The notes beneath the pieces are model-generated. The model had not been told where the DNA came from. It made no database searches and saw only the letters and a program-made list of their open reading frames with translations. The position numbers and the translations under genes were made by a program. From Acetatifactor sp. (GTDB lineage: Bacteria; Bacillota; Clostridia; Lachnospirales; Lachnospiraceae), in the NCBI GenBank assembly GCA_024699575.1, contig JAILPF010000291.1, positions 1-21,874 of the forward strand: 21,874 nt of DNA. Direction: 5' to 3'. How positions within the stretch are numbered: the first letter of the stretch is position 1; each line of letters begins with the position of its first letter. Below are positions 1 to 7,646 of the stretch, piece after piece.

Positions 1-504
1 CTTGAGAAAGCTGTCTCCAAATTCGCTGACAATTGCCGCAAGCTCCGCTTCCGATATCTGCCCGTCCTGCATCAGATGCTTTAGCTGCTGTCCGCCAATG
101 GTTCTGGTATGCTCTGTCTTTTCTTTCTGCTGGGTGATTTCCGCATCCAGCTTTTCCAGTATCTGCTTAACCTGCTCCCTGTCCACCGGCTTTAAGATAT
201 ATTCCCTCACGCCTGCACGCAGCATCTCCACAGCATAGGAAAATTCATCATAACCACTGACTGCTACAGTAAGTGGCCGGTGTGGCAACTCCTGCATCGC
301 CTTTACCAGCGCAATTCCGTCCATCTTTGGCATGCGGATATCCGTAAACATCACATCAACGGGCTGACTTTTTAGGATTTCCAACGCCACCTCACCGTTT
401 CCGCACTCCAATATGATGTCGATGGGCACCCCACTTCTCTGTACCATGGCTTTGATGCCCTGTCTGATCATTTTTTCATCTTCTACAATCAGTAAAGTAT
501 GCAT
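1..504 (-). CDS. YesN-like response regulator (partial, N-terminal receiver domain)
   Basis: This is the cytoplasmic output half of a two-component system; the phosphorylated receiver should control a DNA-binding domain that lies beyond the left edge. The visible 168 residues start MHTLLIVEDEKMIRQG. They contain a complete receiver domain: acidic pair E8/D9, phosphoacceptor D55 in FTDIRMPKMDG, switch serine S83 and the conserved K105 of ILKPVD. After residue 120 comes a helical, Gln/Lys-rich linker, as in YesN/AraC-type regulators. The AraC-type HTH itself is not visible, so the subclass is inferred from the kinase partner. The ATG lies 1 base after the kinase stop and has AAGGA 7 bases upstream, so translation is probably coupled. 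The gene is truncated only by the window edge and shows no internal damage. Confidence 0.9.
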   Translation of the reverse strand, partial: MHTLLIVEDEKMIRQGIKAMVQRSGVPIDIILECGNGEVALEILKSQPVDVMFTDIRMPKMDGIALVKAMQELPHRPLTVAVSGYDEFSYAVEMLRAGVREYILKPVDREQVKQILEKLDAEITQQKEKTEHTRTIGGQQLKHLMQDGQISEAELAAIVSEFGDSFLK

Positions 505-505
505 A

Positions 506-2302
506 CTATATTCCTTCCGAATCAGTCTCAAAATGTGTCTGCGGAACTCGAATTTCCACCTTGGTGTAACATCCTAACTTGGAGTTAACGGTCAGTCCAT
601 ATGCTTCTCCAAAATTTATCTGTATTCTGTCCTGAACATTTTTCAGTCCAATTCCATTTCCCTTCTCACCTGCCACCGGTTCGTCATTTTCCATCTCACC
701 GTGAATCTTACGGTTCAACTCCTGCACCGTCTCTTCACTCATGCCCCGACCGGCATCCGTCACCTCAATGATGCAGTCCGCCTCCTGGAGATAGCCCTTT
801 ACATAAATGTTGGTATCCTCCGCAAGCTGCTCAATTCCATGGTAGATTGCGTTTTCCACAATCGGCTGCAAAGACATCTTTGGAATCTCCTGTTTTAAAA
901 CGATTTCCGGGAGATTTAGGGACAAATAAATCTCATAGTCAAATCTTAAATTGATTAGTGCCAGATAATTCTGAATATAGTCCAGTTCCTCGCGTACAGT
1001 CACTTTGCCGGAAACCCAATGCATACTGTACCTTAGCAGCTTTCCGAGGGAAGTAATCGCATCGGAAATATCATATTTTTCATCAATCTCCGCCATCATC
1101 TTGATAGATTCCAGCACATTATAGATAAAATGTGCATTAATCTGATTTTGCAGGGATCTTATCTCAGAGTTTTTCGCCAGTCGCTCTCTGTTTAAGTTGT
1201 CCGTCAGAAGCTGTCTGATACGCTCCATCATCTTGTTTATCTGCGTTCCCAGCTCCCCCATCTCATCCGTTCCGCAGTTCTCAATCTCCACATCCAGATT
1301 GCCCTTCTGCACCTTTCGGATGGATGCAAGAATCTGATAAAACTGTGCAAGCAAACGGTTAACCATATGATTGATAAAAAACAAAAGCGCAACTGCCGAG
1401 AGAACCAACGCGACAATATACCCATTTCGGTTCTGCCGCAGCTGTCCGATCTTTGCCCGCATGTCCATCACACAGTACAGGGTTCCATCCAGTTCTTTCA
1501 CATACTGGCTGGCCACAAGAAAGTCATCCTCTTCTAAATCCGCCTGTATCATCTCGCGATATCTTGCAACTTCTTCTCTGTTTTCCTCACTACAGAAAAT
1601 CTCGCCATTCGTTCTCTCAAAAAAGGAAACACTGTCCGCTCTGGATGCATATAGCTCCGGAAACATGGTTTCCATTCGAACGGCAGCTTCCAAAAGTCCC
1701 AGTTCTTCCCCATCGTATTCTGTTATGGGCGTCACTAAGGACATAATATGCTTGTCCCTGTCCACCAGGTACGCATCGAAAATGGTATCGGGATAGTCAA
1801 ATTTCCAACCGTTCAACTCTTTGTCATCAGCCCATGCAAGCTTCTGCATTCTATCGTACCGATAGAGAATGGGCATCATCTCTTCCATTGCAGTATTGTC
1901 CACATATACACGAATCTGATAAATGTTGGGATTATTGTTTACCAGTCGCTCCAGATCAGCGATGTTCACATTATAAAAATCCATCATTCTCTCATATGAG
2001 ATTTCCTCGCCGTCGTGCAGTGCCTTCAGATACTCATTAAGAGACCTGTCACTTAAGAAAAACTGGGTGGACATACTGATATTGTCAACATATTTTGTAA
2101 TATCATCATAGCTTCTGTCCATGGTGTATTCCAGATTTCTGCGGCTTTCTTCCACCGCATTATCCTCCATCCCCCAGAAGAGAATCACTGTAAAGATGAC
2201 TGTCGGCACCAGAACCAGTATAACAATCATCATCGTAAACTTTTGATTTAATTTCAGCCTGCTAAAGAATTGGTTCCATAATGATTTGATGTAGTTCAGC
2301 AT
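506..2302 (-). CDS. YesM/LytS-type sensor histidine kinase
   Basis: This is a membrane sensor kinase of 598 residues that should phosphorylate the adjacent regulator. Order of parts: transmembrane segment at about 22-44, extracellular sensor region of about 45-293, second transmembrane segment at about 294-313, HAMP linker at about 314-366, His_kinase domain with LQNQINAHFIYN (phospho-acceptor H391), and HATPase with N-box PIVENAIYHG (about 480-489), DAGRGM (516-521) and GNGIGLKNV (548-556). The usual QINPHFLYN motif has Ala for Pro. The long double-membrane-anchored sensor region is typical of YesM-like kinases in sugar operons. It follows the second binding-protein gene by 14 bases. A GAGG ribosome site lies 8 bases before the ATG. 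Being last-but-one in a transporter operon, it probably senses the transported sugar directly or through that binding protein (inference). Confidence 0.92.
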   Translation of the reverse strand: MLNYIKSLWNQFFSRLKLNQKFTMMIVILVLVPTVIFTVILFWGMEDNAVEESRRNLEYTMDRSYDDITKYVDNISMSTQFFLSDRSLNEYLKALHDGEEISYERMMDFYNVNIADLERLVNNNPNIYQIRVYVDNTAMEEMMPILYRYDRMQKLAWADDKELNGWKFDYPDTIFDAYLVDRDKHIMSLVTPITEYDGEELGLLEAAVRMETMFPELYASRADSVSFFERTNGEIFCSEENREEVARYREMIQADLEEDDFLVASQYVKELDGTLYCVMDMRAKIGQLRQNRNGYIVALVLSAVALLFFINHMVNRLLAQFYQILASIRKVQKGNLDVEIENCGTDEMGELGTQINKMMERIRQLLTDNLNRERLAKNSEIRSLQNQINAHFIYNVLESIKMMAEIDEKYDISDAITSLGKLLRYSMHWVSGKVTVREELDYIQNYLALINLRFDYEIYLSLNLPEIVLKQEIPKMSLQPIVENAIYHGIEQLAEDTNIYVKGYLQEADCIIEVTDAGRGMSEETVQELNRKIHGEMENDEPVAGEKGNGIGLKNVQDRIQINFGEAYGLTVNSKLGCYTKVEIRVPQTHFETDSEGI

Positions 2303-2316
2303 GGAGGTATCCTCAT

Positions 2317-3879
2317 CTATTTCATCCCCAGACGCCGTTTTGCATCCAGAGTCTGTCGCTCACTTTCGGCTACAACCATATCATACCCCAATTTCGCTCT
2401 GTTCTCCACATAATTTTCCATTAATTGGTCAAATTCTTCATCCGACTCTGCCAACAGGAGTTTTGGCAGGGTCTGGCTCCAAAGCTTTTTAATATTACGG
2501 TCGGCATTACCAGCCTCAGTATCTGTATCAAAATTAATCTCATACTGCCCCATATAGTGGGTATACGGGTAAGTCCATCTTTCCAATTGTCCGATGGGTT
2601 CCTCTTCTTTTCCCTTCCAGTCAAGCTGCATCACATTATTCTGAAGCATCCAATAGGCATTATCCGCACCATATAGTTCATCGTACGCAGCTCTGTCAGA
2701 CTGTAATAGTCGTTTGACATCCTCCTTCAGTACTGCTTCGCCATCCACCATATCGTAGGTTACACCCTCCACACCCAGATAAGTCAGCTTCTGACCGTGT
2801 TCGCTCATCAGATAAGATAAAAATCTGATTGCTCTGTCCGGATGTTCGCAGCTTTTTGAAATCATGGTCACCGTCCAGCCGTAACTGCCTGTTCCCGGAA
2901 GAACCGGTGCATCCCCTGCAGAATTCTTGGGTCCATCAACAGCCAGATAGATTCTCTCCGGATGTGTCGCCCACAAAATCTTTTGCTGATTTTTCATATC
3001 GGTACGCTGGTAAAGCATGCAGAAATATCGTCCGGTGGCCATTTTTTCCTCCATCTGAGTCCTCTGGTCGATAAAAATATCTTTTGAAAGATACCCTTCG
3101 CTGCCTAACTCTCTAAAGACCTTCAGCCATCTTAAATAATCCGGGTCAGTATACCTGTCATAATATTTACCGTTCTTCTCAAATGGGACCGCCAGAAAAT
3201 TCTGCAGATACTGATCAAAGGAAACGCATCCCGCATCCGTAAACTCATGTGCACCAATCGGAATCAAAGGTTCGCCATCCACCTCCGGGAACATTTCAAC
3301 AGCCTTTTTTACCGCTGAGACAAACCCCTCCGGAGTCGTCATGTCAGGGCTTCCGATTGCCTCGTAAATATCTTTACGCACCAGGAATGTCTGGTTGGAA
3401 CCAATATCATCCCTGCTCTCATAATCTTGTGGCGTATAAAAGGAATTAGGGTAACAATAGATATTTCCATCATCCCTTCTGTACCAGTCCAGAATCTGCT
3501 CATTTGCAACATCCCAGAAATAGTAATCATATTTGTCAGCCAGCTCATTCAGCGCATAAACCATATCTTTGCTGACCATCTCATCCACCTGACTCTCCCA
3601 CCAGCCGAGCGTAATCAGGTCAGGCAGGGAATCTGAGGCGATCATGGCATTTAGTTTCTCTGCTTCATTACCCACCGGTGTCAGGAAATTGACAGAGACA
3701 CCTGTTTCTTCGGTAATCGTATCAGATACAACATTACCGCCCCACTTGGTCAAAAACCAGGAGTAATTTATATACCAATTCAATGTGATTGGTTCCTTAT
3801 CATCTCTCTGTTCTTTCGCACACGCACCTAAAGAAAGAGATGTTATTATCAAAATTATCGCAAACAAATATTTCTTCAT
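2317..3879 (-). CDS. LplA-like extracellular sugar-binding lipoprotein (second SBP of the operon)
   Basis: This is a 520-residue lipid-anchored solute-binding protein of the family-1/LplA type. It starts MKKYLFAIILIITSLSLGAC, with lipobox LGAC and the lipidated Cys at residue 20. The start at 3879 is chosen because AAGGA lies 8 bases upstream; a longer in-frame GTG reading would run through a hairpin and has no signal peptide at its N-terminus. The mature part has the expected LplA-type pattern: a Trp/Tyr-rich early strand after residue 30, a PDLITLGWWES segment, and long helical stretches rich in Glu/Lys near the C-terminus. It sits between the permeases and the kinase, separated from the permease by a hairpin and from the kinase by 14 bases. 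A role as the sensing partner of the kinase is therefore as plausible as a role in transport. The ligand cannot be read from sequence. Confidence 0.88.
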   Translation of the reverse strand: MKKYLFAIILIITSLSLGACAKEQRDDKEPITLNWYINYSWFLTKWGGNVVSDTITEETGVSVNFLTPVGNEAEKLNAMIASDSLPDLITLGWWESQVDEMVSKDMVYALNELADKYDYYFWDVANEQILDWYRRDDGNIYCYPNSFYTPQDYESRDDIGSNQTFLVRKDIYEAIGSPDMTTPEGFVSAVKKAVEMFPEVDGEPLIPIGAHEFTDAGCVSFDQYLQNFLAVPFEKNGKYYDRYTDPDYLRWLKVFRELGSEGYLSKDIFIDQRTQMEEKMATGRYFCMLYQRTDMKNQQKILWATHPERIYLAVDGPKNSAGDAPVLPGTGSYGWTVTMISKSCEHPDRAIRFLSYLMSEHGQKLTYLGVEGVTYDMVDGEAVLKEDVKRLLQSDRAAYDELYGADNAYWMLQNNVMQLDWKGKEEEPIGQLERWTYPYTHYMGQYEINFDTDTEAGNADRNIKKLWSQTLPKLLLAESDEEFDQLMENYVENRAKLGYDMVVAESERQTLDAKRRLGMK

Positions 3880-3910
3880 GACAAAATCCTTATTACATAC
3901 ACTTATATGA

Positions 3911-3938
3911 CAAAGGGCAGTGCTTCCACTGCCCTTTG
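3911..3938 (-). terminator. Intercistronic 12-bp perfect hairpin (attenuator or mRNA-stabilising)
   Basis: CAAAGGGCAGTG and CACTGCCCTTTG form a perfect 12-bp inverted repeat around a CTTC loop. It lies between the second permease stop (3981) and the second binding-protein start (3879). Neither strand shows a run of U after the stem, so this is probably not a strong intrinsic terminator. A 3'-end-protecting or read-through-reducing element inside the operon fits better. Confidence 0.6.
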
Positions 3939-3980
3939 CCACACTTGAAAGTATAGAGTACTCTCTTGTAAATGTCTATA

Positions 3981-4829
3981 TCATTCTTTAACAGCACCTG
4001 CGGAAACACTGCTAATGATATACTTAGAAAATGTTACAAATACCAAAATGATAGGTACCATTGAAATCGCAATACATAAGTAAATTGCGCCATAGTTCTG
4101 CGTAATATCCGTAGAAGCTCGTAAAGATACCAGCTGTACGGGTAAGGTATATTTCTGAGGACTATTCAAAATGATCATAGGAAGCATGTAGGAGTTCCAG
4201 TTACCGATGAATCCCATGATGGAGAATGTTGCAATCGCAGGAAAAACAATCGGAATCACAATTCTGTGGAACATATAAATCTCACTTGCTCCGTCCATTC
4301 TGGCCGCCTCAATCAGGGAAGGGGACAGCGAGGAAACAATATACTGTCTTAAGAAGAATACTGTTCCCGAGCCTGCGATAGCAGGTAAAATCAAAGGTAC
4401 ATACGTGTTGATAATATGAAATGCCGCACACAGCTGATAGAAACCAATCAGCGAGAGGGTACCCGGAATCATCATAAATATCAAAATCACCCAGAAAATC
4501 AGCTTGTTGCCCTTAAAGTCATAGCAGGCCAGTCCATATGCAGCCATTGCAGGGAAATATGCTCCCAGAATGGTTGCTGGAACTGCAACAACAAGACTGT
4601 TCCACATACCTTTAAACAGGTTGAAATATTTAAATACGACTGCCCAGTTCTTTGCTAACGCTGTGCCGGGAATCAAGGTAAATCCTTTTACAATCTCATC
4701 CGATGTTCTGGTCGCGTTGACAATCATCATCAGGAAGGGCAAAAGGCAGATTACAGCCAGCAGTGTAAGCAAAATATAAAGTATTGTTTTGTTAATATTA
4801 TAGCCGAGTGTATGCTTATTCTTTCTCAT
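3981..4829 (-). CDS. YtcP/MalG-type sugar ABC transporter permease
   Basis: This is an integral-membrane permease of 282 residues, the usual MalG-family length, forming half of the translocation channel of a CUT1-class sugar importer. A first transmembrane segment at about 15-37 is followed by further hydrophobic segments. The cytoplasmic EAA loop is clear: LIEAARMDGASEIYMFHRIV, followed by PIVFPA, the surface that docks the ATPase. The ATG overlaps the stop of the upstream permease by four bases (ATGA), so the two are translationally coupled. No ATPase gene is present in the cluster. Relatives commonly borrow a shared MsmK-type ATPase encoded elsewhere (family knowledge, not seen here). The gene looks intact. 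Confidence 0.93.
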   Translation of the reverse strand: MRKNKHTLGYNINKTILYILLTLLAVICLLPFLMMIVNATRTSDEIVKGFTLIPGTALAKNWAVVFKYFNLFKGMWNSLVVAVPATILGAYFPAMAAYGLACYDFKGNKLIFWVILIFMMIPGTLSLIGFYQLCAAFHIINTYVPLILPAIAGSGTVFFLRQYIVSSLSPSLIEAARMDGASEIYMFHRIVIPIVFPAIATFSIMGFIGNWNSYMLPMIILNSPQKYTLPVQLVSLRASTDITQNYGAIYLCIAISMVPIILVFVTFSKYIISSVSAGAVKE

Positions 4830-5797
4830 CTTCTATCTCTATGCCTCCTCTTCTCTGTATCCCTGTTAAACAATCTGTACTGTATTACAGAAACCACAAG
4901 GATGATTAAGAACAAAGAGTATGCAACACTGGATGCGTATGCAACCTGAGTTGTCTTAGCACCGAATGCAAAACGATACAGATACATCATCGCAGTCTGC
5001 GTATGCTTGTAGGTCTGAGAGGTGTCGCCAATCATCAGATATGGCATATCGAACAGCTGCAGACCACCAATCAGGGATGTGATTGCCACATACATCATAA
5101 TGGGTTTGATCAGAGGTAAGGTAATCTTTCCGAAAATGGTCCAGCGACCTGCTCCATCGATGGATGCCGCCTCCAGATAATCACGGGATACACCCTGAAC
5201 ACCTGCCATCAGCATCAGGAAGGAGTTACCAAACCACATCCATGTCTGAATGGTAGAGAGGGAAAGTCTTGCCGGCCACTTTGTTCCCAGCCAGTCAATC
5301 AGCTTATAGTGTCCTCCAAAGGTACGGAACAGCTGAGTCAAGCCGATATTGATAGAACCATAGTTTTTATCCAACAGATTGCTGAACAAAAGGGCAATGG
5401 ATGTCGCTGCAATCAGGTTGGGCAGATAGTAAATCAGTCTGTACACCGGCAGACCTTTCATTCTATATTTCACATCACTGAATACCATCATCAGTAAAAA
5501 TGCAAGTCCTAACTGGGTGACAATATTGACACCCCAGATAATAATCGTGTTCAACAGTGCGCGTCCAAAGAATTTATCCGTGAAGACACGCTTATAATTC
5601 TCAAGTCCGGCAAAATTAATTGTTCCATTGAGCTTCATAAGCTTTAAGTCCGTGAAACTCAAATACAGTGTTCTCAAAACGGGATACACACTGAAAATCA
5701 AAAATGCAATCACAAAGGGAGCCACAAAAAGGTATCCCCAATTGTTGTATGCTCTAAGCTTACTTCTTTTTTTCTTTACAGGTTTTGTTTTTTCCAT
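4826..5797 (-). CDS. LplB/MalF-type sugar ABC transporter permease
   Basis: This is a 323-residue permease of the CUT1 importer, the partner of the downstream MalG-type subunit. It starts with a Lys-rich cytoplasmic tail (MEKTKPVKKKRSK). The first membrane segment is near residues 22-45, with the N-terminal YLFVAPFVIAFLIFSVYPV pattern shared by LplB/UgpA proteins. The EAA loop reads DYLEAASIDGAGRWTIFGKI, followed by TLPLIKP. The start at 5797 is preferred because GGAG lies 8 bases upstream. An in-frame ATG two codons earlier (5803) is only 2 bases from the same site, and a longer reading to 5863 would begin inside a hairpin. The C-terminus is short, basic and Arg/His-rich. Confidence 0.92.
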   Translation of the reverse strand: MEKTKPVKKKRSKLRAYNNWGYLFVAPFVIAFLIFSVYPVLRTLYLSFTDLKLMKLNGTINFAGLENYKRVFTDKFFGRALLNTIIIWGVNIVTQLGLAFLLMMVFSDVKYRMKGLPVYRLIYYLPNLIAATSIALLFSNLLDKNYGSINIGLTQLFRTFGGHYKLIDWLGTKWPARLSLSTIQTWMWFGNSFLMLMAGVQGVSRDYLEAASIDGAGRWTIFGKITLPLIKPIMMYVAITSLIGGLQLFDMPYLMIGDTSQTYKHTQTAMMYLYRFAFGAKTTQVAYASSVAYSLFLIILVVSVIQYRLFNRDTEKRRHRDRR

Positions 5798-5831
5798 ATC
5801 CATCTCTCCGCAGGGAATTTTTACTATAAGA

Positions 5832-5865
5832 GAATGTAGGGGACGCATGATGCGTCCCCACATTC
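5832..5865 (-). terminator. Intercistronic hairpin after the first binding-protein gene
   Basis: GAATGT-(A)-GGGGACGCA pairs with TGCGTCCCCACATTC: 15 bp with one bulged A and a 3-base loop. It begins 24 bases after the binding-protein stop and ends 34 bases before the permease start. No U-run follows on the transcribed strand. In binding-protein-first operons such a structure is classically a 3'-stabilising or partial-termination element that makes binding protein exceed permease. Here that is an inference from position and shape. Confidence 0.65.
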
Positions 5866-5888
5866 ACCTATGTTACACAACAAGAGAA

Positions 5889-7391
5889 TTATCTTTCAAC
5901 TTCAAGCTCTCCAGCGTAGGTAGATTCTACGTTGTCATAGAAGTAATTAATAGCCTCTTCTTTTGACATCTCACCGGTCTTGTAAGAAGAAATTGCCTCT
6001 CCCCATTTTGAACCAAGATCAGAGTCATATTTGGTCTGCTTGCTGAAGTCGATGTGCTGAGCAAGGTCAAGGTAGATAGACATTAACTTCTGTCCACCGT
6101 AAGCTTCGTTGGTATCATCTTTGTGCTTCTCGATTACGTTAACGTTAGAGCACATATTACCCTGTACAACGCCTTCTTCAGCGTGTCCAGCTTCGTTGTA
6201 ATGGAATCCGTTGTAGAAGTTCTCCATTGTCTCATCAGACATCATCCAAGAAAGGAACTCCCAAGCAGCGTCCTTCTTCTCAGAATTCTCAGAGATACCG
6301 AACCAGCCACCGCCGCCCCAGCCGTATGCAGGACCAGCTACGAATCCCCAATCACCGTAGGTATCACCTGCGTGATTAGAAAGAACCAACTGTCCCCATG
6401 CAGGAAGACCGAATGCCATAACTTCTGTGGTATCTGTGAAGCCAAGTGCTGCAGCCTGAGCTACGAAGTCTTCAGCTGCCTCTTCGGAGTCACCGCCCCA
6501 AACAGCCAGGTCATCAGTACCCCAACGGGTTTCCTCGGAAAGGATGGGAACCTCACCAGCCATGGACTGATACCAAGGTGTGGTCCACTGAGAAGCGTAT
6601 GCGGTAAGACCTTCATTGTAAAGAGCAGAAGTCAACTCCATCATATCAATTCTTTCCTGGTTCAGATTAACCTTATTGTCAACTACCCAAGGCTCTTTGT
6701 ATACGCAGTAGCCAAGTTCGGAGTCAGAAGCGAACAATCTGAAACCTTTTTCCTTAGCAACTCTTGCTGCATCCATGATTGCATCATAGCTTTCGAACAA
6801 TTTTCCAACAGTCTCAGGATCGGAGTAACCGAAGATCTTCTCAGCTACAGATTTTCTGTAGAAGAAGCCTGCAGGTGCTGCCTGATAACCAAGTGCTCTC
6901 TGAACACCGCTCTCATCCTGTCCTGCTTCCCAAACATAATCAACTACATGACCGCCGATTTCCTGAGCGCCATAAGCGTCGAGGTCAGCGAAGAATCCAG
7001 CTTCCATAAAGTTAGGCAACCATCCCAACTCACCACCGATGATATCGGGCTCTTTCTCGCCACCGAGAATTGCGGTCTGTACCTTTGTCTCATACTCACC
7101 GGAAGATGCTACGTTGATAGCTTCTACCTGAATGTCAGAGTGGCTTTCGTTAAACCACTTTGCAAAAGAAAGTGCATCGTCGTTCCATGTCCAAAGGACA
7201 AGGTTTGTAACTCCCTCAGTTGTTTCTGCGCTTGAAGAATCTGCTGTCTCTGTAGCATCAGTAGTCTCTGTCTTAGCAGTATCTGCTGTGCTCTCAGAAG
7301 GTGCATCAGTAGTAGATTCGCTTCCACATGCTGCCATGGAGAAGGTCATCAAGCCAGCCAATACAAGCGCTGTTACTTTTTTCATTTTCAT
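5889..7391 (-). CDS. Extracellular sugar-binding lipoprotein (first SBP, transporter component)
   Basis: This is a 500-residue family-1 solute-binding lipoprotein, first gene of the importer operon, expected to deliver an oligosaccharide to the two permeases. The signal peptide ends in the lipobox SMAAC with the lipidated Cys at residue 22. A Ser/Thr/Glu-rich flexible linker follows up to about residue 60, typical of cell-surface lipoproteins in Clostridia. The fold starts at VTNLVLWTWNDDALSFAKWF, the usual first strand and helix of MalE-like proteins. A Trp/Gly-rich stretch (YGWGGGGWFGISENS) lies in the second half where sugar-stacking aromatics are often found. The ATG at 7391 has AAAGGAGG 8 bases upstream. 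It is only distantly like the second binding protein in the same operon, so the two are not a recent duplication. The ligand is inferred from the neighbouring phosphorylases. Confidence 0.92.
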   Translation of the reverse strand: MKMKKVTALVLAGLMTFSMAACGSESTTDAPSESTADTAKTETTDATETADSSSAETTEGVTNLVLWTWNDDALSFAKWFNESHSDIQVEAINVASSGEYETKVQTAILGGEKEPDIIGGELGWLPNFMEAGFFADLDAYGAQEIGGHVVDYVWEAGQDESGVQRALGYQAAPAGFFYRKSVAEKIFGYSDPETVGKLFESYDAIMDAARVAKEKGFRLFASDSELGYCVYKEPWVVDNKVNLNQERIDMMELTSALYNEGLTAYASQWTTPWYQSMAGEVPILSEETRWGTDDLAVWGGDSEEAAEDFVAQAAALGFTDTTEVMAFGLPAWGQLVLSNHAGDTYGDWGFVAGPAYGWGGGGWFGISENSEKKDAAWEFLSWMMSDETMENFYNGFHYNEAGHAEEGVVQGNMCSNVNVIEKHKDDTNEAYGGQKLMSIYLDLAQHIDFSKQTKYDSDLGSKWGEAISSYKTGEMSKEEAINYFYDNVESTYAGELEVER

Positions 7392-7446
7392 AATGAAATC
7401 CTCCTTTTATAATACCGGTTGTCTTTTGACATACTTCGGTTTGCAA

Positions 7447-7475
7447 TTTATATTTTATTTTTTTCGGCTTTTCAG
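7447..7475 (-). promoter_or_regulatory. Candidate promoter for the importer operon
   Basis: On the minus strand CTGAAA (4 of 6 match to the -35 consensus) is followed after 17 bases by TATAAA (5 of 6 match to -10), ahead of a leader of about 50 bases to the SBP ATG. A 4-4-4 inverted repeat TGTC-TTTT-GACA (7420-7431) lies just downstream and could be an operator. The region is very AT-rich, so chance matches are likely. Confidence 0.35.
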
Positions 7476-7481
7476 AAAAAT

Positions 7482-7512
7482 ACACCTTTTTTTGTAAAGG
7501 TGTCTTTTTTTT
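7482..7512. terminator. Bidirectional intrinsic terminator
   Basis: ACACCTTT pairs with AAAGGTGT (8 bp, 6-base loop, 7482-7503). On the plus strand the stem is followed by C and a run of T ending near 7512; on the minus strand it is followed by ATTTTT. It separates the phosphorylase operon from the importer operon. Confidence 0.7.
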
Positions 7513-7546
7513 ATTTTCCTGTCAGATTTTCGTCAAAGTGCACTTA

Positions 7547-7623
7547 AAAAAAGAAACTAAAGCATATTTTTAAGTCAAACCGCTCGGCATAACCCGAAAA
7601 ATACTCCCTTTAGTCTCTTTTTT
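7547..7623 (-). terminator. Long compound hairpin terminator after the second phosphorylase
   Basis: Two 16-base arms (7547-7562 and 7608-7623) pair with a single mismatch. The 45-base interior can form a further 7-bp stem (7565-7571 with 7597-7603) and a 4-bp TCGG/CCGA stem. On the minus strand the outer stem ends in a U7 tract, and the stem starts 24 bases after the phosphorylase stop. It fits a terminator, but the structured interior is larger than needed for one. Confidence 0.55.
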
Positions 7624-7646
7624 ATTGGTTACTTTGCTCTCTCCGC

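Noticed and set aside
382..396. Small hydrophobic plus-strand frame at the left edge as a separate gene
   Set aside because: It is the complement of the response regulator receiver domain, whose D55 and K105 motifs fix the true coding strand.
1128..1163. Loss of the Pro in the kinase H-box (QINAHF instead of QINPHF) as a sign of inactivation
   Set aside because: The phospho-acceptor His, the N-box and both glycine boxes are intact, so this looks like family variation and not decay.
2304..2314. GAGG-ATA-CCTC mini-hairpin covering the kinase ribosome site
   Set aside because: Only 4 bp of stem; too weak to claim regulatory sequestration without folding data.
3880..3942. N-terminal extension of the second binding protein starting at an upstream GTG
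   Set aside because: It runs through the 12-bp hairpin and has no ribosome site. The ATG at 3879 has both a good site and a proper lipoprotein signal peptide.
6123..7235. 370-codon open frame on the plus strand opposite the first binding-protein gene
   Set aside because: It is wholly antisense to a clear lipoprotein gene with a strong ribosome site. Its translation is rich in Cys, Ser and Leu with no domain pattern.
7434..7448. Possible catabolite-responsive (cre) element upstream of the importer operon
   Set aside because: TTGCAAACCGAA resembles the cre half-site but the central CG is displaced by one base and the second half does not match.
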